Shown piece after piece: positions 20,222 through 30,260 of a stretch of 64,000 bases of DNA. Both the position numbers and the translations under genes were made by a program. Under the pieces are notes generated by a model. That model had not been told where the DNA came from, ran no database searches, and worked only from the letters and a program-made list of their open reading frames with translations. Positions within the stretch are counted from its first letter, which is position 1; every line of letters starts with the position of its first letter. This DNA is from Mucilaginibacter roseus (GTDB lineage: Bacteria; Bacteroidota; Bacteroidia; Sphingobacteriales; Sphingobacteriaceae), in the NCBI RefSeq assembly GCF_021215455.1, contig NZ_JAJPWV010000003.1, forward strand, positions 186,001-250,000, in the 5' to 3' direction.

Positions 20222-21568
20222 TTAATGCAAATCTACGGTATCTTCATCATTTATCAGCAGTTCGAGTTTTACGGCCTCTATGTTCTGGTCGGATTTTTTG
20301 AGCACGGTGATGTTGTAACCATTAGCTTCCTTTTGTTCGCCAACGTCAGGTATTTTGCCAAACAGATCACCCAGCCAGCCCGATACAGTGTCATAATCGC
20401 CATCTTCCGGCAGGTCATGCGGCAGGTGCTCATTAACGTCGTATATCGAAGCCAGGGCATTCACAATAAATTCCCGCTCGTTCACTTCCTCAACTATCGG
20501 TTTTTCTTCATCGTACTCATCCTGTATTTCACCCACGAGCTCTTCTACGATATCCTCAAGAGTCACCATACCGGCAGTACCGCCAAACTCATCAAGCACA
20601 ATGGCTATCTGTATACGTTTTTGCTGCAATTCGGCCATCAGATCATTGATCTTTTTGGTCTCCGGAACAAAGTAAGGCTTACGGATAATTTCCTTAAGAT
20701 TGATATCCTCGCCTTTTACCAGTAAGGGCAGTATATCTTTGGTGTGTACTATGCCTACGATCTTGTCAATCACTTCCTCATACACAGGCATACGCGAGTA
20801 ACCTTCTTCAATCAAGGTTTCGAGCAACTCCTGGCGGTCGGTTTCAATATCAATACCTGATATTTTGGTACGTGGCACCATGATATTTTTTACCACGCGC
20901 TCGTTAAACTCAAATACATTCTGGATCAGTTCGTGCTCGTTACTATCCAGCGCGCCGGATTCTTTCCCTTGTTCAAGCAGGTATTGTAATTCCTCTGAGC
21001 TGTGATGACTTTCAGAGCCGTGAGCGCTGATTACTCCAAAGGTTTTAAGGATAAAGTTGGCAAAGCCGTTAAGTAACCATATAAATGGCTTAAACACCAC
21101 AAAAAACACGCGCAATGGCACAGAAACAGCCATTACTGTGCGTATTGATTTTTGTATAGCGATCGACTTCGGTGCAAGCTCACCAAAAACGATGTGCATT
21201 ACCGTAATAGCCAGGAAGGCTACGATGTGGCTGGCGTTAATTGCCCAGCCTGATGAGATCACCACACCAAACGCCGAAAACAGCTTCAGCATTAAAGTGG
21301 TTACCACCTCTTCACCGGCCCAGCCCAGACCAAGTGATGCCAACGTAATACCCAGCTGCGTTGCAGCCAGGTAACCGTCGAGATTATGCATTATGCCACG
21401 GGCTACCTTTGCTGTTTGGCTGCCCGATTTGGCTTTTATTTCTATTTGAGAGCCGCGAACCCTCACCATTGCAAATTCGGCTGCAACAAAGAAACCGTTT
21501 AGCAATACCAAAAAGAGGGTAAGGAATATCTGAAAACCGCTTATATGTAGTTCGAGTCCGGGGTCCAT
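20222..21568 (-). CDS. CNNM/CorC-family membrane protein (hemolysin-like, DUF21-CBS-CorC_HlyC)
   Basis: 448 residues. The N-terminal DUF21 region (about 10-190) has several hydrophobic helices (FLTLFLVLLNGFFVAAEFAMVRVR at the start). Two CBS domains follow (about 210-335: VMVPRTKISGIDIE, GIVHTKDIL, IVLDEFGGTAGMVTLEDIVEELVGEI). The C-terminal CorC_HlyC domain is acidic. The family is tied to Mg2+ or Co2+ efflux/homeostasis; the old hemolysin label is misleading. It starts seven bases after the pyrophosphatase stop. Confidence 0.93.
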   Translation of the reverse strand: MDPGLELHISGFQIFLTLFLVLLNGFFVAAEFAMVRVRGSQIEIKAKSGSQTAKVARGIMHNLDGYLAATQLGITLASLGLGWAGEEVVTTLMLKLFSAFGVVISSGWAINASHIVAFLAITVMHIVFGELAPKSIAIQKSIRTVMAVSVPLRVFFVVFKPFIWLLNGFANFILKTFGVISAHGSESHHSSEELQYLLEQGKESGALDSNEHELIQNVFEFNERVVKNIMVPRTKISGIDIETDRQELLETLIEEGYSRMPVYEEVIDKIVGIVHTKDILPLLVKGEDINLKEIIRKPYFVPETKKINDLMAELQQKRIQIAIVLDEFGGTAGMVTLEDIVEELVGEIQDEYDEEKPIVEEVNEREFIVNALASIYDVNEHLPHDLPEDGDYDTVSGWLGDLFGKIPDVGEQKEANGYNITVLKKSDQNIEAVKLELLINDEDTVDLH

Positions 21569-21575
21569 GTATTAA

Positions 21576-22121
21576 TTATTGGTAAACGGGAAAGGTACTC
21601 TGGTAAAGCTCAATGCTTTCCGTTATTACCTTATGTGCATAACTAACGCCAAGCCATTTTTCAATGGTTACGTTTTTACCTTCAAGGGTTTTATAATCCT
21701 GGAAGAAACGAACGATCTCTTTCATGGTATGTGGCGGCAATTCAGAAATATCGTTAATGTAGTTTACCGACATATCGTTAGCGGCAACCGCGATGATCTT
21801 ATCGTCCTGCTCGCCGTTATCAACCATATGCATAACGCCTATAACCTTAGCCTCGATGATTGACATCGGGTAAACGTCAACCGAGCAAATTACAAGGATA
21901 TCCAGCGGATCCTTATCATCGCAATAAGTTTGCGGAATAAAACCGTAATTAGCCGGGTACATTACTGATGAAAACAGTACACGGTCAAGCTTTAACAAAC
22001 CTGAATCTTTATCTATCTCGTATTTAGCTTTCGAGCCTTTTGGTATCTCGATGATCGCGCTTACTACTTCCGGAACATTTTTACCAGCTGAAACCTGGTG
22101 CCATGGGTGTTGAGTACTCAT
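21576..22121 (-). CDS. ppa: Inorganic pyrophosphatase (family I)
   Basis: Cytosolic Mg2+-dependent hydrolase of PPi to two Pi, pulling biosynthetic reactions forward. 181 residues, close to bacterial family I. The catalytic motif [10 protein letters not shown] and the ligand segments [14 protein letters not shown] and [13 protein letters not shown] are present. Its start codon directly abuts the DedA stop, implying coupled expression at the tail of the nuo run. Confidence 0.96.
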   Translation of the reverse strand: MSTQHPWHQVSAGKNVPEVVSAIIEIPKGSKAKYEIDKDSGLLKLDRVLFSSVMYPANYGFIPQTYCDDKDPLDILVICSVDVYPMSIIEAKVIGVMHMVDNGEQDDKIIAVAANDMSVNYINDISELPPHTMKEIVRFFQDYKTLEGKNVTIEKWLGVSYAHKVITESIELYQSTFPVYQ

Positions 22122-22793
22122 TTATTCTTCTATATCTTTATTATCAATTTCGTTTTCTTTAACGCTTTTACCGCTAATAAGTTTCTTTTTCACGAAAGCA
22201 AATATCAGGGGGGCAGTTGTTATCACCAGGAATGCTAAAATAACATATTGCAGATAGTTTTCTATTTCAGGATAGCTCCTGCCTAAAAAATAACCTGCAA
22301 GTGTAAGTATGCTCACCCATAAAACGCTGCCCGTTATATTGTATATGGTGAACTGTTTAAAACTTACCTTAACAACTCCTGCAAAGATAGGTGCAAAAGT
22401 TCTGATTATCGGAAAAAATCTGCCTAAAATGAGCGCTGTACCGCCATATTTATGATAAAACTCCTCGGCTACCTTTACATAACGCTTTTTAAAGAACCAT
22501 GAATCCTTGCGTTTGTACAATAATGGCCCCGTTCGGTAGCCAAACCAGTAGCCCACATAATTTCCTAAAATCCCCGCAATGGCCAGCGATATAACCAGCA
22601 TACTGATATCAACCGGTAATTTACCGGCGGCGCAAAATATGCCTGCCATAAACAACAGGTAATCGCCCGGCAAAAAGAAACCGAAGAACAGGCCTGTTTC
22701 GGCAAACACCACTACAAGTAAAACGTAAAAGCCAAGACCGATTATGGTATTGGCATCAGTTAAACTTTGCAGGTTATCCCAAATGTTTTCCAT
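22122..22793 (-). CDS. DedA-family membrane protein
   Basis: 223 residues, polytopic, with the DedA/VTT signature: ETGLFFGFFLPGDYLLF (about 32-48), GYWFGYRTG, and GRFFPIIRTFAPIFAGV (about 122-138) containing the Arg and Pro residues conserved in undecaprenyl-phosphate and phospholipid flippases of this family. The C-terminus is charged and cytosolic. It follows nuoN by 57 bases on the same strand. Confidence 0.92.
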   Translation of the reverse strand: MENIWDNLQSLTDANTIIGLGFYVLLVVVFAETGLFFGFFLPGDYLLFMAGIFCAAGKLPVDISMLVISLAIAGILGNYVGYWFGYRTGPLLYKRKDSWFFKKRYVKVAEEFYHKYGGTALILGRFFPIIRTFAPIFAGVVKVSFKQFTIYNITGSVLWVSILTLAGYFLGRSYPEIENYLQYVILAFLVITTAPLIFAFVKKKLISGKSVKENEIDNKDIEE

Positions 22794-22850
22794 GCAGTAA
22801 GGCCATAAAACTACAAATAATTATCTGAAGTTATGATGGCCTGTTTGTTA

Positions 22851-24230
22851 TCAGATCAGATCAGAAATAAGTGCCGGGTAAACGCCGATTACAATAGTAA
22901 TGATTGCCGATAGGCCTAATACAAAAGTATAATATGCAGGCACGGCTACCTCGCCCCTGTCGGTAGTGCGGAAATACATCGCTATAATAACCCGGAAATA
23001 ATAGAAGATACTGATTATAGCGTTTACTACTGCCAGCACCACCAGCCATATCTGGTATTTGTTTAATGCCTCTGAGAACATAAAGAATTTACCAACGAAG
23101 CCCGCGGTTAACGGAATACCGGCCAACGATAACATGGCCACCGTTAATGTAAATGCCAGGAACGGGTTTTTTGAGGCCAGACCGTTAAAGCTATCAAAAC
23201 TATCTGACCCGCTTTGGCGGTGTACCAGTATTAATGCTGCGAAAGCGATAATTGATGCTACCGAATAGGCAGATGCATAAACAAACACCGAGCTTGCAGA
23301 CGCTGAGCCCAATGCTACAATGGCGAACAGCAGGTAACCCGCATGCGAGATGCTGGAAAAGGCCAGCATACGTTTAAAGCTTTGCTGATACAGGGCAGTG
23401 ATATTACCGATGAACAGGGTAAGTACGGTGATGATAAGCAGCACAGGCGCCCAAAAGTCAGACAAGGTGGCAAAGCATGCCGAGAACAAACGCAGGAATG
23501 CTGCGAAACCGGCGGTCTTTACCACGGTTGACATGAAGGTGGTGATTAGCGTAGGTGCACCTTCATACACGTCAGGGGTCCAGAAATGAAATGGCGCTGC
23601 GCCAACTTTAAAACACATACCAACAATAACCAGTAACAGGCCGGTATAAAACAGCGGGCTGATCTCCCTCGGGCTTTCCACTACATAATTGCGGATAGCT
23701 TCCAAATTAAATGATCCTGATGCACCGTAGATCAGCGTGATACCGAACAACAGGAAGCCCGTTGAAAACGCTCCCATCAGGAAATATTTTAAAGCCGCTT
23801 CGTTTGATGCGAAGTCGTTTTTACGGATACCGGCAAGGATGTATAAGCTGACAGACATGATCTCAATGCCGATAAATAACATTACCATATTATGGAATGA
23901 AACCATCACAATAATACCTGCCAAAGCGAATAATATGATAGCATAATATTCGGCAACGTGGCTGCTTATTTTTTCAAAATAGCCTTTTGAAAGCAGTAAT
24001 ATCAACACGGTAGAAAGAATGGTGATACTTGAAAAGGCGACAGAAAACCTATCAAACAACATCATACCTGAAAATATGGGTTGAGCATTAGCATTCCACT
24101 CGGCAAAGGCAAAACCTAAACCAACCAGCAAGCCAATCACCGACACTGGTAACAAAGTCTTGTTTGCTTTAAACAACCCCAGGTATAAAAGTAGTAAGGG
24201 TAAAACTGATAATATTATTAAGGTGGTCAT
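22851..24230 (-). CDS. nuoN: NADH-quinone oxidoreductase subunit N
   Basis: Antiporter-like proton-pumping membrane subunit of complex I, 459 residues with about 13-14 transmembrane helices. The key helix-5 glutamate is E123 (MLFIGIEIMSVSLYIL). The KVGAAPFHFWTPDVYEGAP segment, which carries the helix-7 lysine, is present. It is the last nuo gene, 29 bases after nuoM. Confidence 0.97.
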   Translation of the reverse strand: MTTLIILSVLPLLLLYLGLFKANKTLLPVSVIGLLVGLGFAFAEWNANAQPIFSGMMLFDRFSVAFSSITILSTVLILLLSKGYFEKISSHVAEYYAIILFALAGIIVMVSFHNMVMLFIGIEIMSVSLYILAGIRKNDFASNEAALKYFLMGAFSTGFLLFGITLIYGASGSFNLEAIRNYVVESPREISPLFYTGLLLVIVGMCFKVGAAPFHFWTPDVYEGAPTLITTFMSTVVKTAGFAAFLRLFSACFATLSDFWAPVLLIITVLTLFIGNITALYQQSFKRMLAFSSISHAGYLLFAIVALGSASASSVFVYASAYSVASIIAFAALILVHRQSGSDSFDSFNGLASKNPFLAFTLTVAMLSLAGIPLTAGFVGKFFMFSEALNKYQIWLVVLAVVNAIISIFYYFRVIIAMYFRTTDRGEVAVPAYYTFVLGLSAIITIVIGVYPALISDLI

Positions 24231-24259
24231 CTTATATTTTAATTCTAAGAGATAGATCT

Positions 24260-25729
24260 TTATTTATTTGTCATGGCTGATACCTTCTGACTGATGTCGG
24301 CAAGCAGATTGTTCACTGCAGCCTCTGATATATGCAGCAATGGCTGCGGGTATACACCAATCACAATAATCAACGTACAAATTATTCCTAAAACAAGCTT
24401 TTCAGTACCGGTAACGTCGGTAAACAGGGCGGTTAATTCGTTGGTTTCGCCATGCATTACCTGTTTGTACATACGCAGCATATACACTGCGCCGAATATG
24501 ATGGTTAAACCAGCCACGGCAGCTATCCATATATTGTAATTGAACACTGCTTTTAACAGCAGGAACTCACCGATGAAACCGTTGGTTAACGGCAGGGCCA
24601 CCGTACCTAATGTTATAATCAGGAATGCGATTGAAAACTGAGGGGCCACTTTTGCAATGCCACCTATCAAACTAATATCGCGTGTGTTTAACCTGCGGCT
24701 GATGATATCCCATACAAAGAACAAGCCTACCACGTTGATACCGTGGTTAATCATTTGTATCAATGCGCCTTGCATACCTTGGGTATTATACGCAAAGATG
24801 CCCGCCGCTATGAGGCCAACGTGTGCTATTGACGAATAGGCTACTAAACGCTTGCCATCTTTTTGATTGAATGCAATAAGCGATGCGTAAACAATACCGA
24901 TCACCGCCAGTATCATGACGATATTTTGCCAGATTAAAAAACCAACGGGCACGTTTGGTAATAACCAGCGAATAACGCCATATATACCCATTTTAAGCAT
25001 AATACCTGATAACAGCATAGTACCGGCCGATGGCGATACCGTATAGGTGTCGGGCTGCCAGGTATGGAAAGGAAATACAGGCATCTTGATAGCAAACGCT
25101 ATAAAGAACGCCCAGAATAACCAGGCCTGCTGCAAGTTCGTCAAACCCATGCTGGTTAGGTTACTTAACTCGTATGTTTTTGCCGGACTGTGCAAGTACA
25201 GGTAAATTAAACCTAACAGCATAAAAAGCGAGCCGGCAAATGTATAGATGAAAAATTTTATAGTGATGCGGATACGGTTTTCGCCGCCCCATAAACCACA
25301 GATAAAGTAGATAGGGATCAATGCCGCTTCCCAGCCAACATAAAATAAAAAGCCGTTAAGCGCGGTGAATACCGTTAACATACCGGCTTGCATAAACAGG
25401 ATAAGCGCATAAAAAGCACCCGCGTTTTTGTATTGATGCTGGTAGGTAGTAAGTATAATAAGCGGAACCAGTACCGTAGCAAGCAATACCATGATCATGC
25501 TGATGCCATCAATACCGGCGGTAAAATAGATACCAAATTTTGGCAACCATGGGTAGCTAACGCTGAATTGTACAGAAGCATCAGGCACAAAACGGGTTAA
25601 AAGCAGCAACGCTACAGCCAGCTCGGCAACAGCAAAAAACAATGCAACGTGCTTGGCTGCGCCGTTTTTAATAAAGGCGGTAATTACAGCGGCAATTACA
25701 GGTAAAAAAAGTAGAATACTAACCGTCAT
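24260..25729 (-). CDS. nuoM: NADH-quinone oxidoreductase subunit M
   Basis: Antiporter-like subunit of complex I, 489 residues. The conserved proton-channel glutamate is E134 in FYVGWEAALIPIYFICGLWG, and the lysine-bearing segment AIKMPVFPFHTWQPDTYTVSPS is intact. It lies between nuoL (25 bases) and nuoN. Confidence 0.98.
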   Translation of the reverse strand: MTVSILLFLPVIAAVITAFIKNGAAKHVALFFAVAELAVALLLLTRFVPDASVQFSVSYPWLPKFGIYFTAGIDGISMIMVLLATVLVPLIILTTYQHQYKNAGAFYALILFMQAGMLTVFTALNGFLFYVGWEAALIPIYFICGLWGGENRIRITIKFFIYTFAGSLFMLLGLIYLYLHSPAKTYELSNLTSMGLTNLQQAWLFWAFFIAFAIKMPVFPFHTWQPDTYTVSPSAGTMLLSGIMLKMGIYGVIRWLLPNVPVGFLIWQNIVMILAVIGIVYASLIAFNQKDGKRLVAYSSIAHVGLIAAGIFAYNTQGMQGALIQMINHGINVVGLFFVWDIISRRLNTRDISLIGGIAKVAPQFSIAFLIITLGTVALPLTNGFIGEFLLLKAVFNYNIWIAAVAGLTIIFGAVYMLRMYKQVMHGETNELTALFTDVTGTEKLVLGIICTLIIVIGVYPQPLLHISEAAVNNLLADISQKVSAMTNK

Positions 25730-25754
25730 TTTATCAACTTAACGCTTGCGTTTT

Positions 25755-27665
25755 TTAATTAATTAAGGTGTAACCGTATAGCAGCACTGCCACAATACCT
25801 ATAACCATCATAAATATATAGAAGCCCACATTGCCCGTTTGCAACAGGCGTAGTCCTTTACTTGCTTCCACTGAGCCTTTGCCGAGGCCATTTACCAGGC
25901 CATCAATACCCAGCAGATCAACTACCTTGTAGAAGAACACTGAAAGGGCATCCAGCGGGCGGCGGATCAGGAAATCATACAATTCATCAACATAGAATTT
26001 ATGGTATGACAATTTTGCCAGTACGTGGCGCTCCTCGGTATCAGCTACCGGAACATGCTTGCCACTTACATACTTAGTATAAGCATAAAGCAAAGCTATT
26101 ATCGCTGCACCGACTGATACACCCATCAGGATATACTCGAGACTATGCGACAAATGATGCGCCTCACCGGTAAGCTTTGCCGATGGCTCAAAAACCGGCG
26201 CCAGGAATGCGCCCAACTCGTGGTGCCCGCCCAATGCTTCAGGCACGCCGATCATACCACCTATCATTGACAATATGGCCAATACAATAAGCGGTATTGT
26301 CATGGTTGCAGGCGACTCATGCAGATGATGCTCCTGCTCGTGCGTACCGCGGAATTTACCGAAGAATGTAAGGAACATCATACGGAACATGTAAAACGAG
26401 GTTAACCCCGCGGTTATAACACCAATAACGTATAAGGTAGTACTGTGCTCAAAGGCATGAGCCAATATCTCATCTTTTGAAAAGAAACCTGAAAAAGGTG
26501 GTATACCCGCTATGGCAATCGTACCGATAAGCATGGTGTAAAAGGTTACCGGCAGTTTACCTTTTAGTCCGCCCATTTTGCGCATATCCTGCTCATTGCT
26601 CATACCGTGTATAACCGAACCGGCTCCCAAGAAAAGTAAGGCCTTGAAGAAGGCATGTGTTAATACGTGGAAGAAAGCGCCTGTGTAAGCCCCTACACCC
26701 AAGCCTAAGAACATATAACCCAATTGCGATACCGTTGAGTAAGCCAGTACCTTTTTAATATCCGTTTGCGTAAGGGCTATCAGCGCGGCAAATGTTGCCG
26801 TTGCTATACCTACAATCGAAATAACTTCTAATGTTACCGGTGCCAGGGTAAACAATACATTCGAGCGGGCGATCATATAGATACCGGCGGTAACCATGGT
26901 TGCGGCGTGGATGAGTGCTGATACAGGAGTTGGACCGGCCATCGCGTCGGGCAGCCAGGTAAACAGTGGTATTTGTGCTGACTTACCGGTAGCGCCAACA
27001 AACAGCAGCAATGTAATTAACAGGATAGTACTATCGCCCGATTGCATGGAGGCCGCCTTGCTGAAAACATCCGCAAAGCTGATGCTGCCAAATGTATTAA
27101 ATATCAGAAATACCGCGATCAGGAAACCAAGGTCGCCGATGCGGTTCATCACAAATGCTTTCTTTGCGGCATCGGCATAGCTTGGGTTGTTGAACCAGAA
27201 GCCGATCAGCAGGTATGAACACAAGCCCACGCCTTCCCAGCCGATAAACATCACCAGGTAATTGGAACCCATTACCAGCAGCAGCATAAAAAACACAAAC
27301 AGGTTTAAGTAAGCGAAAAACTTACCGAAGCCTTTATCGTGGTGCATATAGCCGATGGAATACAAATGAATAAGGAAGCCCACGCCGGTAATGATCAGCA
27401 GCATGATAGCGCTTAACTGATCAATCAGGAATGCGAACGATACATTCAGATTACCAACGGCAAACCAGTCATACAAGTTTACGTTGATAGGCACACCAGA
27501 CGCTTTGATCTGGAAAAAAGTTGCAACACTTAATCCGAATGACACCAGTACTAAAAGGCTACCGATAGCGCCAATCAAATTTTTTGGCAAAGCGTTACGC
27601 CCAAGCCCGTTAATAACAAAACCGGCTAACGGCAGTAAAGGAATAAGCCAGATGTATTTGTCCAT
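25755..27665 (-). CDS. nuoL: NADH-quinone oxidoreductase subunit L
   Basis: Distal proton-pumping subunit of complex I, 636 residues. The channel glutamate is E144 (MFIGWEGVGLCSYLLIGFW); KSAQIPLFTWLPDAMAGPTPVSALIHAATMV-type sequence is conserved. The C-terminal lateral helix region is present (YELYDFLIRRPLDALSVFF area). The 143-base gap upstream to nuoK contains two intergenic repeats. Confidence 0.98.
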   Translation of the reverse strand: MDKYIWLIPLLPLAGFVINGLGRNALPKNLIGAIGSLLVLVSFGLSVATFFQIKASGVPINVNLYDWFAVGNLNVSFAFLIDQLSAIMLLIITGVGFLIHLYSIGYMHHDKGFGKFFAYLNLFVFFMLLLVMGSNYLVMFIGWEGVGLCSYLLIGFWFNNPSYADAAKKAFVMNRIGDLGFLIAVFLIFNTFGSISFADVFSKAASMQSGDSTILLITLLLFVGATGKSAQIPLFTWLPDAMAGPTPVSALIHAATMVTAGIYMIARSNVLFTLAPVTLEVISIVGIATATFAALIALTQTDIKKVLAYSTVSQLGYMFLGLGVGAYTGAFFHVLTHAFFKALLFLGAGSVIHGMSNEQDMRKMGGLKGKLPVTFYTMLIGTIAIAGIPPFSGFFSKDEILAHAFEHSTTLYVIGVITAGLTSFYMFRMMFLTFFGKFRGTHEQEHHLHESPATMTIPLIVLAILSMIGGMIGVPEALGGHHELGAFLAPVFEPSAKLTGEAHHLSHSLEYILMGVSVGAAIIALLYAYTKYVSGKHVPVADTEERHVLAKLSYHKFYVDELYDFLIRRPLDALSVFFYKVVDLLGIDGLVNGLGKGSVEASKGLRLLQTGNVGFYIFMMVIGIVAVLLYGYTLIN

Positions 27666-27686
27666 GTTTCAGTCTATCACTTAACT

Positions 27687-27735
27687 GTCATTGTGAGCCT
27701 GCTTACCCGGAGATTGCTTCGTCCCTCGCAATGAC
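27687..27735. repeat. Intergenic inverted repeat, GTCATTGYGAG type, between nuoK and nuoL
   Basis: Arms GTCATTGTGAG and CTCGCAATGAC match at 10 of 11 positions when folded, with GAGCCTGCTTACCCGGAGAT and TTGCTTCGTCC between them. Elements of this look recur between genes in Bacteroidota genomes. It lies in the nuoK-nuoL gap, so it would be transcribed within the operon. Confidence 0.7.
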
Positions 27736-27780
27736 GTATCTTATTTCAATTATATTTAACTAACATTAACCTCTCATCTA

Positions 27781-27796
27781 CTCCCCTTCAGGGGAG
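27781..27796. repeat. Intergenic palindrome CTCCCC-TTCA-GGGGAG between nuoK and nuoL
   Basis: A perfect 6-bp GC stem followed by GTTGGGAGGGGTTT, 12 bases after the nuoK stop on the transcript. The combination CTCCCCTTCAGGGGAGG plus TTGGGAGGGG is a form I have seen as a dispersed intergenic element in related genomes. It has no T run, so read-through into nuoL is likely. Confidence 0.65.
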
Positions 27797-27808
27797 GTTG
27801 GGAGGGGT

Positions 27809-28138
27809 TTACCACTTCAACCTGTTCAGCACATTGATATCGAGCGAGTTGGTGTTACGGTATATCATTACAATAATGGCCAGCCCGATAGCTACCTCGG
27901 CAGCGGCCAGCGCCATAATAAAGAATACGAATACCTGCCCCGCAGCATCCCCCCTGTATACCGAAAAAGCGGTAAGCAGCAGGTTAACCGCGTTAAGCAT
28001 CAGCTCAACCGACATAAAAATGATGATGGCATTGCGGCGCAGCAATACGCCAATTACCCCTATGGTAAATATGATGGCGCTTAACAAAATGTAATGGTTA
28101 AGCGGCACTGATTGTATAGCGTTAGTAAAGCTTTCCAT
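27809..28138 (-). CDS. nuoK: NADH-quinone oxidoreductase subunit K
   Basis: Small three-helix membrane subunit of complex I, 109 residues. The two membrane glutamates needed for proton transfer are E45 (FMSVELMLNAVNL) and E81 (LAAAEVAIGLAI). It overlaps nuoJ by one base. Confidence 0.98.
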   Translation of the reverse strand: MESFTNAIQSVPLNHYILLSAIIFTIGVIGVLLRRNAIIIFMSVELMLNAVNLLLTAFSVYRGDAAGQVFVFFIMALAAAEVAIGLAIIVMIYRNTNSLDINVLNRLKW

Positions 28139-28641
28139 CAGATTGTTTTAGGTTGTTTATCCTTGGTTGCCAGTAAAACAGCGCCCACCATTGCCGAAAG
28201 CAGCAGCAGCGACGATACCTCAAACGGCAATAAAAATTCGTTAAAGAGTACTTTACCCAGGTTTTTCACCAGCCCCAGGTCCGGGTTTTGCAGTACTACC
28301 GGCTCAGACACCGTCATGGTTTTTAGCGAAGCCACAACGGTTACCAGCAGGCAGCCGCCGCCAAACACGGCCGCGATTTTTACGATGTTCGATTTCATGG
28401 GCTCATTATCCTTATTCAGGTTCATGAGCATGAGCGTGTACAGGAACAGTACCAGTATGGCCCCCATGTAAACAATAAAATTCACGATGGCCAAAAACTG
28501 CGCGTTCAGTAAAATATAATGTATAGTGAACGTAAAAAAGGTTAATACCAGGTATAAAATACTATGCACGGGGTTACGTGCTGTTATAACCAGTATCGCA
28601 AAAAATATGGACAGGAATGCGATGAAGTAAAATGTACTCAT
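28138..28641 (-). CDS. nuoJ: NADH-quinone oxidoreductase subunit J
   Basis: Membrane subunit of complex I, 167 residues with five hydrophobic helices. The third helix, FIVYMGAILVLFLYTLML, carries the conserved pi-bulge region with Tyr and Gly. It overlaps nuoK by one base. Confidence 0.97.
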   Translation of the reverse strand: MSTFYFIAFLSIFFAILVITARNPVHSILYLVLTFFTFTIHYILLNAQFLAIVNFIVYMGAILVLFLYTLMLMNLNKDNEPMKSNIVKIAAVFGGGCLLVTVVASLKTMTVSEPVVLQNPDLGLVKNLGKVLFNEFLLPFEVSSLLLLSAMVGAVLLATKDKQPKTI

Positions 28642-28702
28642 GTTTAGTATTGAAAAACACCTTGCCCGCCGTAATCCGCAGGCTAAGGTATAAAACTTCT
28701 TT

Positions 28703-29200
28703 TTATTGGTTTAAAGGCGCTTCCACTAATTTATCCTTACCATAAATAAAATCCTTACGCAGGTAATCTGCCGGCACTATGTCGCCATCCAGGTAGATAG
28801 CTTCTTTAGGGCAGGCCTCTTCGCATAAGCCGCAAAAAATGCAACGCAGCATGTTGATCTCATATACGGCCGCGTATTTCTCCTCACGGTACAGGTTCTC
28901 CTCACCTTTCTGGCGCTCGGCAGCCGTCATAGTAATGGCTTCGGCCGGGCATGATAGCGCGCACAAGCCACAGGCTGTACAACGTTCGCGGCCATGTTCA
29001 TCACGCTTAAGCGAGTGCATACCCCTGAAATTTTCAGAGAACTCTCGCTTCTGCTCCGGGTATTTAATGGTTACCGGTTTCTTAAAAAAGTGCTTCATAG
29101 TAATTGCCAAACCCTTAAATATGGCAGGCAAATAAGCGCGCTCCCAAAAATTGAGCGGCTTAACTTCAAGTACTTTCTTTTTATTGCTTAATGATTCCAT
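28703..29200 (-). CDS. nuoI: NADH-quinone oxidoreductase subunit I
   Basis: Ferredoxin-like peripheral arm subunit carrying clusters N6a and N6b that pass electrons to NuoB. 165 residues with two CxxCxxCxxxCP motifs: C74, C77, C80, C84 (CTACGLCALSCP) and C120, C123, C126, C130 (CIFCGLCEEACP). It lies 16 bases after nuoH. Confidence 0.98.
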   Translation of the reverse strand: MESLSNKKKVLEVKPLNFWERAYLPAIFKGLAITMKHFFKKPVTIKYPEQKREFSENFRGMHSLKRDEHGRERCTACGLCALSCPAEAITMTAAERQKGEENLYREEKYAAVYEINMLRCIFCGLCEEACPKEAIYLDGDIVPADYLRKDFIYGKDKLVEAPLNQ

Positions 29201-29216
29201 TTATACAAACTCCACA

Positions 29217-30260
29217 TTAATTTAAAAGCGTAACAACAATACCAGTTATTACAATGTTGGCAATAGCCAGCGGGATCAGGGTTTTCCATCCCAGGTTCAT
29301 CAACTGATCGTAACGGAAACGCGGGATAGTCCAGCGGATCCACATAAAGAAAAAGATGAACGCGAATATTTTAGCGAACAACACAACTACCCCAATGATA
29401 GTGATCCAGTTAGCCGATAAGCCCAGGCTATCCATAAACGGAAAGTTATAACCGCCAAAATATAAGGTAGCCATCACTGCTGATGACACGAACATGTTAA
29501 TGTATTCGGCAAACAGGTAAAAACCCAATTTCATGGACGAATATTCAGTATGATAACCACCTACCAGCTCCGTTTCGCACTCAGGCAAATCAAATGGTGT
29601 ACGGTTAGTTTCAGCAAAGGCGCACACGATAAAAATCATGAAACCCAGCGGCTGCTTAAAAAAGTTCCAGGTAAACCAGCCATCATGCCAAAAGCCATGC
29701 TGTTGTTCCGCGATTTCACGCAGGCTTAACGAGCCGGTTACTAATAACAGGGCGATAATGGAAAGCCCCATTGAAATTTCGTAGCTGATGTTTTGTGATG
29801 CAGCGCGGATAGCGCCCAGCAGTGAGTATTTATTGTTTGATGCCCAGCCACCTATCATGATGCCGTACACTCCTAATGATACCACACCGAAGATGTACAG
29901 AATACCTACGTTAATGTCCGTAACCTGCAGATCAATTATGGTTGAACCGATAGTCAGTTTTTGCCCCCAGGGAATAACCGCCGAACCGATACATGCTGTT
30001 AATATAGCCAACGAGGGACCAACGATGAACAGTAATCCGCTCGCTCTTGTTGGAATAATTTCTTCCTTCAAGAACATTTTGGCACCGTCGGCCATTGGCT
30101 GTAAAATACCCAGCGGACCAGCGCGGTTAGGCCCCACCCTATCCTGAAAAAAAGCGGCTACCTTACGCTCGGCATAGGTAGAGTACATGGCTATCACCAG
30201 GCTGATAGCGAATACGATAACAATCAGAATAATTTTTACTATAATATCTGTCAGTTCCAT
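29217..30260 (-). CDS. nuoH: NADH-quinone oxidoreductase subunit H
   Basis: Membrane subunit forming the quinone-chamber interface of complex I, 347 residues. It contains YAERKVAAFFQDRVGPNRAGP, GGWASNNKYSLLGAIRAASQ and AETNRTPFDLPECETELVGG, all hallmark motifs. It directly abuts nuoG. Confidence 0.98.
   Translation of the reverse strand: MELTDIIVKIILIVIVFAISLVIAMYSTYAERKVAAFFQDRVGPNRAGPLGILQPMADGAKMFLKEEIIPTRASGLLFIVGPSLAILTACIGSAVIPWGQKLTIGSTIIDLQVTDINVGILYIFGVVSLGVYGIMIGGWASNNKYSLLGAIRAASQNISYEISMGLSIIALLLVTGSLSLREIAEQQHGFWHDGWFTWNFFKQPLGFMIFIVCAFAETNRTPFDLPECETELVGGYHTEYSSMKLGFYLFAEYINMFVSSAVMATLYFGGYNFPFMDSLGLSANWITIIGVVVLFAKIFAFIFFFMWIRWTIPRFRYDQLMNLGWKTLIPLAIANIVITGIVVTLLN

Noticed and set aside
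27666..27808. A gene or tRNA in the nuoK-nuoL gap
   Set aside because: The sequence is accounted for by two intergenic repeat elements and no open frame or cloverleaf fits.
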